Of a DNA stretch of 64,000 nt, positions 1-13,833 are shown one piece after another (within the stretch, counting starts at the first letter, position 1; each line of letters opens with the position of its first letter). The notes under the pieces were generated by a model, which saw only the letters and a program-made list of their open reading frames with translations, made no database searches and was not told the DNA's origin. The DNA is taken from NCBI RefSeq assembly GCF_017591435.1, contig NC_059255.1, positions 1,240,283-1,304,282 of the forward strand, given 5' to 3'. The position numbers were made by a program, and so were the translations under genes. This stretch comes from Portunus trituberculatus (lineage: Eukaryota; Arthropoda; Malacostraca; Decapoda; Portunidae).

Positions 1-19
1 TTTTTTTTTCTAAGTTTGA

Positions 20-27
20 CGTTATTA

Positions 28-110
<83 letters not shown>

Positions 111-123
111 GTTGTTGTTGTTG

Positions 124-163
<40 letters not shown>

Positions 164-171
164 CATTATTA

Positions 172-205
<34 letters not shown>

Positions 206-230
206 CATTACTATTATTATTATTCGATTA
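20..230. repeat. (TTA)n trinucleotide microsatellite with GTT and ATC interruptions
   Basis: About 200 bases of near-perfect TTA repeat, interrupted by a short TTG run near 110-125 and scattered TCA units. It translates as poly-Leu in one frame, but there is no coding context. Confidence 0.97.
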
Positions 231-783
231 GGTTAGGTTAATTGAGACGTTTGATGAGATTAGGTTATATTCGGTTAGTTTACATAGGTTAGATAAATGA
301 TGTTAGCACAAATTAAAAGTTGTCAAAAATAACAAGGGTGATCACCAACAAACATTTACCCTGCAATCTAGCTAGCACACTGTCTACATCAGGAAAGGGC
401 CAAACTTTATTAATTTATTTGTATTATATATTCTGACCGTGGAAAAAGACGTGTAGACTCTCATTTGTCCAGTGTGAACAATCTATAGAGAAATAATAAG
501 TCGTACTGAGTGTTATGGGTTCCAATATTTTGTCCACGGGCGAAAAATCCGTGACGTCACTTCTAAATATCGCTGAACGCTCCTATAGCCATCACACGCA
601 CGTTGAGTAGCTTCCTGTCCACTGTCCTCATGCATTTTGTTTGGATATTACTTTCCAACAATCTTAATTGCAAGTACATATGCATATCAGCAACATTTCC
701 AGTGCAATGTTACCTCGTGAACGAAAGACACTACCAGTGTGCAGAACACCCGGTCGGATGAAGCACACACATGAGGAATAACA

Positions 784-786
<3 letters not shown>
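231..786. other. Unassigned AT-rich sequence
   Basis: No open frame with a coding look and no recognisable repeat. It opens with two TTAGG-like units (about 233-242), the arthropod telomere motif, but two units are within chance. A short (TC)n tract follows at 787-821. Confidence 0.6.

Positions 787-821
<35 letters not shown>
787..821. repeat. (TC)n microsatellite
   Basis: About 17 uninterrupted TC units. Confidence 0.97.
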
Positions 822-825
<4 letters not shown>

Positions 826-946
826 TTATTTATTTTTTAAGGTGTTCACCATTCTTTATTTCAGCAGCAGCTGCCTCGCTATTTCTAAGACAGCTGTGTA
901 TAAGGGTGACCTCCTTTGCTGTGGCATTCAATGTGTGTGTGTGTGT

Positions 947-1237
947 TTCACGGTTTGATCTGCTGCAGTCTCTGACGAGACAGCCAGACGTTACCCTACG
1001 GAACGAGCTCAGAGCTCATTATTTCCGATCTTCGGATAGGCCTAAGACCAGGCACACACCACACACCGGGACAACAAGGTCACAACTCCTCGATTTACAT
1101 CCCGTACCTACTCACTGCTAGGTGAACAGGGGCTACACGTGAAAGGAGACACACCCAAATATCACCACCCGGCCGGGAAATCGAACCCCGGTCCTCTGGC
1201 TTGTGAAGCCAGCGCTCTAACAACTGAGCTACCGGGC
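947..1237 (-). mobile_element. tRNA-Val-derived SINE, copy A
   Basis: Read on the - strand it starts with a tRNA-like head (about 1237-1168): a D-arm with an A box, a perfect 5-bp anticodon stem closing a TTCACAA loop (anticodon CAC, valine), and a B box GGTTCGATTTC. A unique body of about 220 bases follows, ending in TGAAACACACAC, i.e. a (CA)n tail at 931-949. The same body recurs at 2404-2777 and 12757-13050. It lies directly downstream of the 3' end of the LINE at 1240-2400, separated only by a short (CA)n. The body and tail make it a SINE rather than a tRNA gene. Confidence 0.85.
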
Positions 1238-1239
1238 GT

Positions 1240-2400
1240 GTGTGTGTATTCACCTAGTTGTAATTTTACAGGGCCTGGGTATCTACAGACATCCAACTTT
1301 CCTTTAAAACTATGCACACTCCTCGCTGACACCACCTCCTCACTCAAACTATTCCACACCTCCACACGTCTCTGTGGGAAACTATATTTCTTCACATCCT
1401 TCAAGCATATTCCCTTGGCTATTTTTTTACTATGCGATCTCGTAGTTCTATTTAAATTTTCCTCTGTCAACATCATTTGTTCATTATCCACTTCATCCAA
1501 ACCATTCAACAGTTTATAAACCTATATTAAATCTCCTCTTTCTCTTCTTTGTTCCAAGGTAAGCAAATTCATTTCTTTTAATCACTCGTCATAGGTCATT
1601 TCTGCCAATTCCGGTACCATTTTTGTTGCCATTCTCTGCAATCTCTCCAACTTCCTTATATGATTCTTTTTATAAGGGGACTTTTGCTCAGATTAAATTC
1701 CATCTCCCACCTCTTGCTCCACTCCCAAATCCTATCCAGATCTGCCTGTAAAATTTCACAATCTTCTTCACTCTTCACATACCTACACAACTTCGCATCA
1801 TCCGCAAACAAATTAATATAACTGTTTACTCCCTCTGGCATATCATTAATATAGACAAGGAAAAGTATTGATGCCAGCACTGAACCTTGTGGGACTCCAC
1901 TCTCCACCACCAACCAGTCCGACTTTGCATCCCTTATTACCGTTCTCATCTCCCTCCATCTCAAGTAGTTTTCCATCCACTTTAACACTTTTCCCTTCAG
2001 TCCTCCATAAATCTCTAATTTCCATAGCAGTCTCATGTGCGGTACCTTGTCAAAAGCTTTTTTAAATCCAAATATACACAGTCCATCCATCCTCTCTCTT
2101 GTATTTTGTCAACCACTCTTGATTTGTTACACATGACCTCCCTTTCCTAAAGCCAAATTGATGATCCGATAATAACTTATGATCCTCCAGGAACCGTATC
2201 CAATATTTCTTTATCACCCTCTCACAAATCTTACCGACCACACTTGTTAGAGACACAGGTCTATAGTTAAGAGGCTCTTCCTTACTGCCTCCATTATAAA
2301 TGGGCACCACTTCAGCTCTTTTCCACTCTACCGGTACTTCCCCGGTTTCTAATGAGCACCTTACAATATCATATAATGGATCTATCAATTCTTCTGTACA
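1240..2400 (-). mobile_element. 5'-truncated non-LTR retrotransposon (CR1/L2/Jockey-group), degenerate reverse transcriptase
   Basis: Three - strand pieces in different frames together form the reverse transcriptase and C-terminal part of a LINE polyprotein. At 2388-2062 are the fingers, with the NYRPVSLTS motif and FGFRKGRS. At 2090-1656 is the palm, with AFDKVPH, SGVPQGSVL and the catalytic box FADDAKL (usual form Y/FADD). At about 1509-1240 is the C-terminal tail, with VWNSLSEEVV...SFKGKLD. Frameshifts near 2080 and 1650 break the frame, so it is dead. The 5' end (endonuclease) is missing, as is common after incomplete reverse transcription. A 3'-end fragment of the same subfamily lies at 13127-13625. 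Non-LTR RT is certain; the clade is less so. Confidence 0.85.
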
Positions 2401-2403
2401 TGT

Positions 2404-2888
<485 letters not shown>

Positions 2889-2939
2889 TAAAAACATCCA
2901 AATTCTGTCTAACAAAACAACTTGCAGATAGAGATGCAC

Positions 2940-4155
2940 GACGTTATATATATTTTTATTTAGTATCGGTAGTATCAGCAGAAAATAAGCTGATACCGAT
3001 ACTAATACCGATACTCCTTAAATGGACCGATACTGCCGATATCGATACCGATACTGATACATCGGTACATCTCAAGGCTACTCATCTGATGTAAACTGGT
3101 TATTTATTTATTTATTTTTTTTTGCAGTTGTCTTTTTTTTTTTTTTACACAGTAATGAAAAGTTTTCTTCATTCCTGCATTTTGTCAATGTTTTTACAGT
3201 GACTTAGCTGACATAACGCCTGTAAGTGTCTTGACAATGCATTGTGTTGTAAAAAATTACCTTCCACATTTCTAGACCAATAATGAACTGTATAAGTCAC
3301 ATACAGAGGTCAGAAGGTCTCTGGTATCAACAGATGCCTTGGCATCTTTCATGTTGATGAGTTCCATCAAGGCTATAGTGTACAGTGTTATTCTCACAAG
3401 TTGTTGCTCAAATGCCTTTACAGCTTCCCACCGACACGCCTACCTTGTCCCACTCATTGATTTTAATTTAATATATGGCTCAGACTCATCCCACTGCAAG
3501 GTTACATTCTTCAGGACGTTGTGTCTCTTTGGACAGCTGAAAAAGTTTCACAGCGATTGAACTACTCCTGGGCCATTTGTCATAACACAATTTTTCTCTA
3601 GTGTCGTTAATTGCGAAATTCAATAAGTGCCCATAATAATGTAGGTACATATATGGCCTGCATGAGGTGCAATCTCCTGTATTCTTGCAGCAACACCTTT
3701 CTTGGGACCACTCATATTTGAGGGCCCATCACAGCACAGGCCTACAATATCCTCTTTTCTGACACCAACATTCGTTAGCACTTTGTATCGATTCAAACAG
3801 TACTTCACCTTCTGATTTTGTCTTATAGAATCCGATAAAGGTTTCATAAGTTTCACCCTTATGAACATACCTGAGACACACAGACTTGTTCTTTATTGCT
3901 GATATCAGAGGTTTCATCAACAGTGATGCTGTACCTTCCAACTTCTTGAACAGTTTGTGCAATTTGCTGCAGTACAAGATCAGATGCAATCATCAACGTC
4001 TCATTCTGGATTTCAGGTGATAGCCACTGTGCATGACTCTCCCAGTGACCACGTAGTTTATCTGAAAGCCATGGAATCTTTACAGCGAAGATTTAGAAGT
4101 TCTAAGAAGATGCTTTGTTTTATGTCAAATTATTCGTCTGACCGGGCTTAATTTA
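2940..4155 (-). pseudogene. hAT-superfamily (ZMYM1/DUF4371-like) transposase relic
   Basis: Read on the - strand, about 4100-3620 encodes a piece typical of hAT transposases: GRYSITVDETSDISNKEQ (first catalytic Asp region), then LRYVHKGETYETFIGFY and LTNVGVRKEDIVGLC, then CDGPSNMSGPKKGVAARIQE (second Asp region). These pieces sit in two frames that overlap near 3760-3860, so at least one frameshift has broken the gene. On its 3' side (about 2960-3070) lies a run of degenerate CCGATACT/ATCGGTA words. Neither terminal inverted repeat was located. A second piece, matching the N-terminal region of the same class, lies at 7020-7480. Confidence 0.8.
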
Positions 4156-5934
<1,779 letters not shown>

Positions 5935-7010
5935 TTAATATTTTTTTTTACGTAGGGAAGAGAGCCAACCAAGGGCAAAAAAAAGAAAGATTAAAAAAAA
6001 AGGCCCACTGAGTGCTGGCTCTCTAGAAAGTGTAAAAGCGTCAGCCAAAGTTGGGAAGCAAATGGCTCGATACCTCCCTCTTAAAAGAAGACAAGTCGTA
6101 GAAAGTCGGAAATACAGATGCAGGGAGGGAGTTCCAAAGTTTACCAGTGAAAGGGATGGATGATTGAGAGTACTAGTTAACTCTTGCGTTAGAGAGTTGG
6201 ACAGAATAGGGATGAGAGGAAGAAGAAAGCCTTGTGCAGCACAGCCGCAGGAAGAGGGGAGACATGCAGTTAGCAAGATCAGTAGAACAGTTAGCATGAA
6301 AATAGCGATAAGAGACAGAAAGAGATGCAACATTCTAGCGGGGAGAAAGAGGCTGAAGACAGTTAGTCAGAGGAGGGGAGTTGACAAGACAAAGAGCTTT
6401 TGATTCCACCCTGTCTAGTAAAACTGTGTGACTGGAAACCCCCAAACATGCAAAGAGTACTTCATACAGGGATGGATAAGGCCCTTATAGTAAGCAGTTG
6501 GAGGGGCGAGAAAAAATGACAGAGACGCCTCAGAACACCTAACTTCATAGAAGCTGTTTTAGCAAGAGATGAGATGTGAAGTTTCCAGTTAAGATTATGA
6601 ACAAGGGACAGACCGAGGATATTCATTGTGGAAGAGGGAGGCAGTTGAGTGTCATTGAAGAAGAGGGGATAGTTGTCTGGAAGGTTGTGTCGGGTTGATA
6701 GATGGAGGAATTGAGTTTTGAGGCATTGAAGGATAGACAAAGTTGGAAAAGTTTGGCCAGGCAAGGTGCAAGCACGGAAGCACAGTTTTTGAGAACAATA
6801 GGAGGGACCCCATCAGGTCCATAAGCCCTCCGAGGGTTTAGGCCAGCCAGGGAATGGTAACATCGTTACGAAGAATTTGAACTGTAGACATGAAATAGTC
6901 AGAGGGAGGAGAGGAGGAACAAGCCCAGAATCGTCCAAGGTGGACTTGTGAAGAAAAGTTTGAGAGAAGAGTTCAGCTTTAGAGACAGAAGATAACACCC
7001 TATTATTTTT
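5935..7010 (-). mobile_element. Jockey-type LINE, internally deleted copy lacking the RT core
   Basis: On the - strand, 7010-6750 encodes the region between endonuclease and RT (VSKAELFSQTF, TLDDSGLVPP, then the Pro-Asp-Gly-Val block). At about 6731-6745 it jumps into the region C-terminal to RT (FNASKTQFLHLSTRHNLP, WKLHISSLAKTASMKLGVLRRL). It continues to the tail (NCYSSDLANC-like, LWNSLPAS-like words in shifted frames) and ends in an A-rich tract near 5940. The central palm with its YADD box is absent. The same family, on the + strand and with a different deletion, is at 58570-60720; a 3' fragment is at 57930-58235. It appears to have inserted into hAT-like sequence, since hAT coding resumes at 7020. 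Confidence 0.8.
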
Positions 7011-7019
7011 GCCATCTAG

Positions 7020-7480
7020 TTAAGGCTCATACGTGGATATTTCCTAAACAGCGCAGGATGTTGATTTGGGCCATCTAGAAGCTGCATTTGGAAACTTGAG
7101 CTTGGTTTCGGATAAGAAGTTGATGTTTCACTGAATGAAAGATCTTCATTTATAGTTTCTTAGCTTACTGAACTGGTTGAAGTTTTATTGTGCTTAGTGT
7201 GACCTTCTGGAAACTCAGCAGGATTTTTTTTTTTTTACGCTGTCAGGCTTTATGATATCTCTAGTATCACATTCTTCAGCCTGCTTTTCTAAGTTCAATG
7301 TACCATGATCAACAATGTTCTTTTCGTCAGCTGACTGGACTTGCTTAGATGCTGCATTTTTCTTCAGTGTTCCTGCATGTCAATGATGTTTGTTGAACCG
7401 CCAAGGCAAAAGGATAACTTCCGTTGTATTGTGTCAGTATCTACAGGCACAAATTTGACATTTTGATTACTTCTTATATG
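7020..7480 (-). pseudogene. hAT (ZMYM-like) transposase N-terminal relic
   Basis: On the - strand, short open stretches in changing frames read FVPVDTDTIQRKLSFCLGG, NIVDHGTLNLEKQAEECDT, then QMQLLDGPNQHPALFRKYP. The DGPNQP...YP block is typical of the N-terminal region of ZMYM1-like hAT proteins just before the TTF-type zinc finger. It ends abruptly where the Jockey element begins (about 7010). It could be the 5' half of the element whose 3' half is at 2940-4155, split by insertion. The frames are broken and no terminus was identified. Confidence 0.55.
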
Positions 7481-8617
<1,137 letters not shown>

Positions 8618-8620
8618 TTA

Positions 8621-9354
8621 AGGCGGCTTCACACGTGCCAATTTGCGACTGAAATTTTACGTATGTAGAGTTTCCGACACATCGCTTCTATAGTCAGAAA
8701 GTGTCATACATAGCGACTAGTTGACGCCTTGGCGGAAAGTGAATGTAAACAAACAGCTAAACCCCAAAATGTTTTCAAGCTCTAGTGACGATGCTGAAGT
8801 TGTGGCTCCTCTTCTTTTAACTTACGGGAAGAGTCAACAGAAAAGAATATGCCTGTGGATACTTCCCCAGGTAAATAGAAGGAAAGACAGGAATGTCTAC
8901 CACACTAAATTAGCCTACATTTCTCGTAAAAAAAAAAAAAAAATTAATCTTAAGAAGACTATGCACAATGCAATCAAACTAAATCCTGACAACTCTTCAA
9001 TCCTCACCTCCAACAACACCCTGAATTGAAGGAAACAGCTCATGTAGATTGGCAGTTATTTCGTCGAACGACGATTTGCACAAGCTTTGTTTTTACTGTA
9101 TAATTAATTTCTGGGGTCCCAGATGTGATTTTTTTCCCTCACCAACTCTAACATCTTCTCTACATCTGAAGACCACATTTTCAATGCTTACCCCGTGACA
9201 TCACAACGTAAAACAAAGTCACAAATTGACTAACTAGACTAACACGTTGGTCTTGTTTTGCGACTGCTTTCTCCAGTCATAAGGCACGGATTTTGAGTCG
9301 GAAACTCTACCTACGTAAAATTTCAGTCGCATATTGGTACATGTGAACCCGCCT
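8621..9354 (+). mobile_element. PIF/Harbinger-type non-autonomous DNA transposon, copy 1 (734 bp)
   Basis: The element has terminal inverted repeats starting AGGCGGCTTCACACGTG and ending CATGTGAACCCGCCT, flanked by a direct TTA duplication (8618-8620 and 9355-9357). A 3-bp TWA target site is the PIF/Harbinger signature. From the ATG at about 8769 it encodes MFSSSSDDAEVVAPLLLTYG, then QQKRICLWI..VNRRKDRNVYHT. This resembles the N-terminus of Harbinger transposases (Ser/Asp-rich start, then a W...RR..R..YH block). The catalytic DDE domain is missing, so it depends on an autonomous relative. Copies 2 and 3 lie at 15535-16185 and 31075-31597. Confidence 0.85.
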
Positions 9355-9357
9355 TTA

Positions 9358-9769
9358 TATTATCTTCAGTGGAAGACTGGTAGTGTTTTTTACTTTAAGT
9401 ATGTTTGGACCCAAAACCACCACTCAGGAGGGAGGCAGTAAGGGTAATAATATTGAGGCTTATGTACCATTGACACAGTAGTAATACATTTAAGTTTTTT
9501 TGCGGTTTTTTTTCTTTCTTTTCCATTATTTGTGGTTGTGTCTTGTAGGTTTTCAGCGCATTCTCAAACTTTTGGGCTCATCTCAACTAATTTTGACAGG
9601 AATTCCTAATGGAGGTTATTTTGGTTATTCGGGCAAAAATAGGCCTACATGATCTGCCTGAATCTGAAGGAAGTTTTGCCCTAATTTCACTTGTTTCTGA
9701 GAATTCGGGAGGGTAATTGCCCCCTGCCCCCCCACCCCACCTCCTATGCCTATGAAGTACCACATCAGA
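9358..9769. other. Unassigned sequence
   Basis: No gene or repeat recognised. A C-rich run (about 9721-9750) and T-rich runs are present. Confidence 0.5.
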
Positions 9770-10045
9770 TCTCTGGGCTCTTGAGAAAGTTAGGGCGCAC
9801 AGGATACAGGATAAAATATTGGGCTGGATAGAAGCGTGGTTAGGCGATATATATAGGCGACAAAGGGTAATACTTAATGGATCTAATTCTGAGTGGGGTT
9901 AAGTAATCAGTGGGGTACCACAGGGTTCAGTTTTAAGGCCATTGTTATTTCTAAAATATATTAATGGAATTAGTAGTGATATCAGTAAAATTGCAGACGA
10001 CATGAAGATAGGTAGATTGATTAGGTCAGATTGGGATGTGGTGAT
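9770..10045 (+). mobile_element. CR1-like LINE, reverse transcriptase fragment (5' part)
   Basis: The + strand reads DKILGWIEAWLGD...RQRVILNGSNSEW, a stop, VISGVPQGSVL, then ADDMKIGRLIRSD. This is the palm region, with SGVPQGS and a degraded F/YADD box; one in-frame stop is visible. It breaks off at about 10045, where an RTE-type sequence starts. The 3' portion of the same LINE resumes at about 11780. Confidence 0.75.
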
Positions 10046-10047
10046 GG

Positions 10048-11775
10048 GTGGATTCTATCCAAGTAAGGAGTGAGTGCGCTCTACCTCCCATAGCTCAGTC
10101 CCCTTCTGTTTCTGCTGTCTTTGCCTCTCTTTCTGTCTTTTTTGGGCAGCCAGAGTTTTTTCTTCCCTCAAGGATACCAGTGTCTTTGCTCAAAACTAAC
10201 CTAGCTGGTTGGGGTGGGGCTTGCGGCCCCTTCCTGTTAAAAGAGCCACCACCAGAGTTGTAGGTTGAGGTTGGGGTTGAGGCTCTAGGAGCGGGCGGGC
10301 CTCTAGCCACGACCCCAATCCGGTTCTGCTATGGGGTCCAACCGTGCAGACCCCTCAGATGCCAAGGCACCAGACGGGCATGCCTACCCATATGACAGAT
10401 GCAGGGGAAAGCCTGCGAGATCCTTGTGTCCTGAGAGGGATGCGAGGATCCCCTCTCCCTATTTTTAACTTTGGGAGTGTCAGTGGGGTTGCAGACATGG
10501 CTTGTCTCATCTATCAGATGAGCTCAGTAGGCTGAGGGTGGATATGGTGGGGACTCTTTGAGATAAGGAGGCGTGCCAGTGGCGAGACCAGTAGCAAGGG
10601 TTTTACTTACTATTGGTCTGGCACGAGCAATGGTCACCATGTCAAAGGCGTAGTAGCCTCAGGCGTCTCAAGCAGACTGCAGCCGTCCGTTGTAGAGGCT
10701 ACTCTGGTTGATGAGCGTATAATGAAACTAAGGCTGAAGCACAGTCTAGGCTTCATGTTTGTTGTTGGAGAATACGCTCCTACCGAGATGTGTGAAACTG
10801 AAGAGAAGGAGATGTTCTATGCCAAACTCGACTCTGTACTGGACTAGTGTCCCTGTCATGATGCACTTATTGTCTCAGGCGACTTTAATGCTGTCTCTGG
10901 CACAGAGACAGCCAGCTACGAGTTACGTGTTGGTCCCCATGGCTCTTTCCTTCTGAATCTTGCACGATTCAGAAAGTTGAGAATTGCAGGTTCTTGGTAT
11001 CAGAGATGAGCGCTGCACCACTGGACTTGGTATAGCAATGCTGGAGGGGTAGCGAAGAAGATCGACCGTATCCTTGTTAGTACTCATTGGAGGATCACCA
11101 GAACTGCGGGGTTTTTCAGAGTGCCAAGTTTTTTGCGGCTGATCACAGGCTTGTTGTTGCTACTGTTACCTTCTCACCCGTGGTTATCAGTTTTGACTGG
11201 CTGCGTCAGCTTCGTTGTCAAGGATCCAGAGCACACAGGAACACATCAACACGAGGCACACAATGGCCGGCAACGCCGGACAGAGAAACACCAGCTTACT
11301 CACGTCCTTTACTGAGTCCACAGTTCACAGTACATCACAGGGTAGCCTCCACACACACACACAGGGCACTCAGGCACTCACAGGCGTTCCCAGGGGCGGG
11401 CACAACAGACCACAACAGCAGGCAGCACGTCTTAATTACAGAGCTTGCGTCTCACCGTCTTACCTTGCACGTGGTCTCTTGCAGACTCTCTCCCCCGCGC
11501 GGCGCGCCAGCCCAACACTCATAAAGCCAGCCCGCGCAAAACACACATACGCACATACACACACATTCGTAACACTACACTCAAGCTGCATGTCAAGTCC
11601 AGAAAGCCTAAAAAATGTGACCATACTGTGTTTTATCTTGAGAAACTAAAGGACTTCACATGTGCCCAGGAGTATGCAATGACAGTCTCCAATCTGTGTG
11701 GAGTGCTCGACACCCTTGAAGATCCGGTAGAGCTATGGGATACCTTCAAACGTGAGTCTCGAGGCTGCATTCCTT
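10048..11775 (+). mobile_element. RTE/CFDP2-like LINE fragment: 5' leader, endonuclease domain and linker
   Basis: From about 10460 the + strand encodes a degraded APE-type endonuclease: FNFGSVSGVADM, then YYWSGTSNGHH, FVVGEYAPTEMCETEEKEMFY, the DALIVSGDFNAVSGT motif (Asp/Asn catalytic box), WYSNAGGVAKKIDRILVST and the FFAADHRLVVATV box. The usual DHR/H end of the nuclease is therefore present. After an interruption at about 11215-11572 it resumes with KCDHTVFYLEKLKDFTCAQE...VELWDTFKRES. In-frame stops and frameshifts make it dead. This family is often annotated as craniofacial development protein 2-like; here it is a retroelement, not a host gene. Confidence 0.75.
11215..11572. other. Insert of unknown identity inside the RTE fragment
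   Basis: About 355 bases, GC-richer and CA-rich, separate the endonuclease end (about 11205) from the following linker (about 11575). It is open in three + frames but has no coding resemblance. It begins TGTCAAGG and ends near TCGTAACA, so a solo LTR is conceivable, but I found no clear target duplication. Confidence 0.35.
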
Positions 11776-12140
11776 AGAAATACGTATAAGTTAAGAAGGA
11801 ACCCAATAGAAGTATTTAAGTGGTGTAGGGGTTATAACAAAAGAGACATGAGAAGTTTTTAGGATCAATAGCCAGAACAGAACTTGAAATAATGGGTTTA
11901 CGCTTGATAAATTCTGGTTTAGGAGAAAATGGGAAGAAACTGGTTCTCAAACAGAGTGGTTGATGAGTGGAACGGTCTCAGTAATCACGCTGTTACTGTT
12001 GTCAATAGGGAACTTTAAAAAAGATTAGATGAATTTATGGATGGGGATGATGGATGGAATTAAGTAGCTTTGCTCATACAGGGACTGCCACGTGTAGGCC
12101 TGACGGCCTCTTCCAGTTTCCCTCTCTTCTTATGTTCTTA
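11776..12140 (+). mobile_element. CR1-like LINE, 3' end and 3' UTR
   Basis: Broken + strand frames give NTYKLRRNPIEVFKWCRGYN, NWFSNRVVDEWNGLSNH and LDEFMDGDD, the conserved C-terminal tail of CR1-like ORF2. The 3' UTR follows, with the word CTGCCACGTGTAGGCCTGA and the terminal CTTATGTTCTTATGT. The same tail in reverse is recognisable at 40222-40290. The adjacent (ACT)n tract begins immediately after it. Confidence 0.75.
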
Positions 12141-12142
12141 TG

Positions 12143-12231
<89 letters not shown>

Positions 12232-12335
12232 TTACTACTACTACTACTATTACTACGTACCACTACTACTACTACTACTACTATTGCTTTTACTACTATC
12301 ACTACTACTACCATATTGCCACACCTGTCTGGATT
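12141..12335. repeat. (ACT)n trinucleotide microsatellite
   Basis: About 190 bases of ACT repeat with a few ATT and GTACC interruptions, directly after the LINE 3' end and 50 bases upstream of the first FAAH exon. The long poly-Thr, poly-Tyr and poly-Leu frames it creates are artefacts. Confidence 0.95.
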
Positions 12336-12385
12336 TTTTCAACGCTATACCCTTCCACGCCTGGCCTTACCTGGTGCCCCGTCAG

Positions 12386-12692
12386 GCGTGGGCCACGGAG
12401 CTTGAGGGGCGCGGCGCAGAGGGGCGTGGGCTGCCGCTGTACGGGCTTCCAGTCAGCGTGAAGGACACGGTGGATGTGGAGGGGCTGGACTCCACGCTCG
12501 GCCTCGCCAAGAACCTCAACGCGCCTGCCCGCACGCACGCCGCCATCATCCATGCCCTCAAGGTCCAGGGTGCCGTGCCATTCTGCAAGACCAACGTGCC
12601 CCAGGCGGTGACCAGCATCGGCTGCAGCAACCCTGTGTGGGGCGCCACGCTCAACCCCGTGGACACTCAGCGCGGACCAGGGGGCTCCTCAG

Positions 12693-12750
<58 letters not shown>

Positions 12751-13059
12751 GTGTGTGTTTCACTGTTTGATCTGCTGCAGTCTCTGACGAGACAGCCAGA
12801 CGTTACCCTACGGAACGAGCTCAGAGCTCATTATTTCCGATCTTTGGATAGGCCTGAGACCAGGCACACACCACACACCGGGACAACAAGGTCACAACTC
12901 CTCGATTTACATCCCGTACCTACTCACTGCTAGGTGAACAGGGGCTACACGTCAAAGGAGACACACCCAAATATCTCCGCCCGGCCGGGGAATCGAACTC
13001 CGGTCCTCTGGCTTGTGAAGCCAGCGCTCTAACCACTGAGCTACCACTACTTGTCCAAG

Positions 13060-13129
<70 letters not shown>

Positions 13130-13623
13130 TTACCTAGTTATATTTACCTAGTTGTAGTTTTACAGGGCCTGGGTTTTACGCTCGTGTGGCCCCGTCTCCA
13201 TATCTACACTTATCCAATTTTTCTTTAAAACTATGCACACTCGTTGCTGACACCACTTCCTCACTCAAACTGTTCCAAGTTTGAACACATCTTTGCGTGA
13301 AACAATATTTTTTAACATCTCTTAGACATCTTCCCTTCCTCAGTTTTTTTACTATGCGATCTTATGCTTCGAATGTCATATTCTTCTCTCAGGATCAGTT
13401 TCTCATTATCCACTTGATCCATTCCGTTAATCGATTTATAAACTTGTATCAGATCCCTTCTCTGTTCCAGGGTTGGTAGATCCATAGACCTTAGTCTCTC
13501 TTCATATGTCATCCCTTCAAATTCTGGAACCATTCTTGTAGTAATTTTATGTAGTCTTTTTATGGGGGATCCACACTACTGCATATTCCAGTCTGGGTCT
13601 TATTTTAGTACTTATCAGTTTTT

Positions 13624-13687
<64 letters not shown>

Positions 13688-13785
13688 GTTGAAGATATCG
13701 TCACCCGTGGAAGGTGAACAGGGGCCTTCGGTTCTGGTCCACAGTTGTTGCTAAGTTGATTCTATGTGGGGCTCTGTGCCCACAC

Positions 13786-13833
<48 letters not shown>

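Noticed and set aside
233..242. Telomere (TTAGG)n
   Set aside because: Only two units, inside ordinary sequence. The longer run at 32574-32592 is still only 3.5 units and is listed only as telomere-like.
1168..1237. Functional tRNA-Val(CAC) gene
   Set aside because: It folds like a tRNA but continues into a SINE body shared with two other loci and ends in (CA)n, so it is a SINE head.
10048..11775. Host craniofacial development protein 2-like gene
   Set aside because: The similarity is to the endonuclease domain of RTE-type LINEs that is often annotated under that name. Stops, frameshifts and nesting show a dead retroelement.
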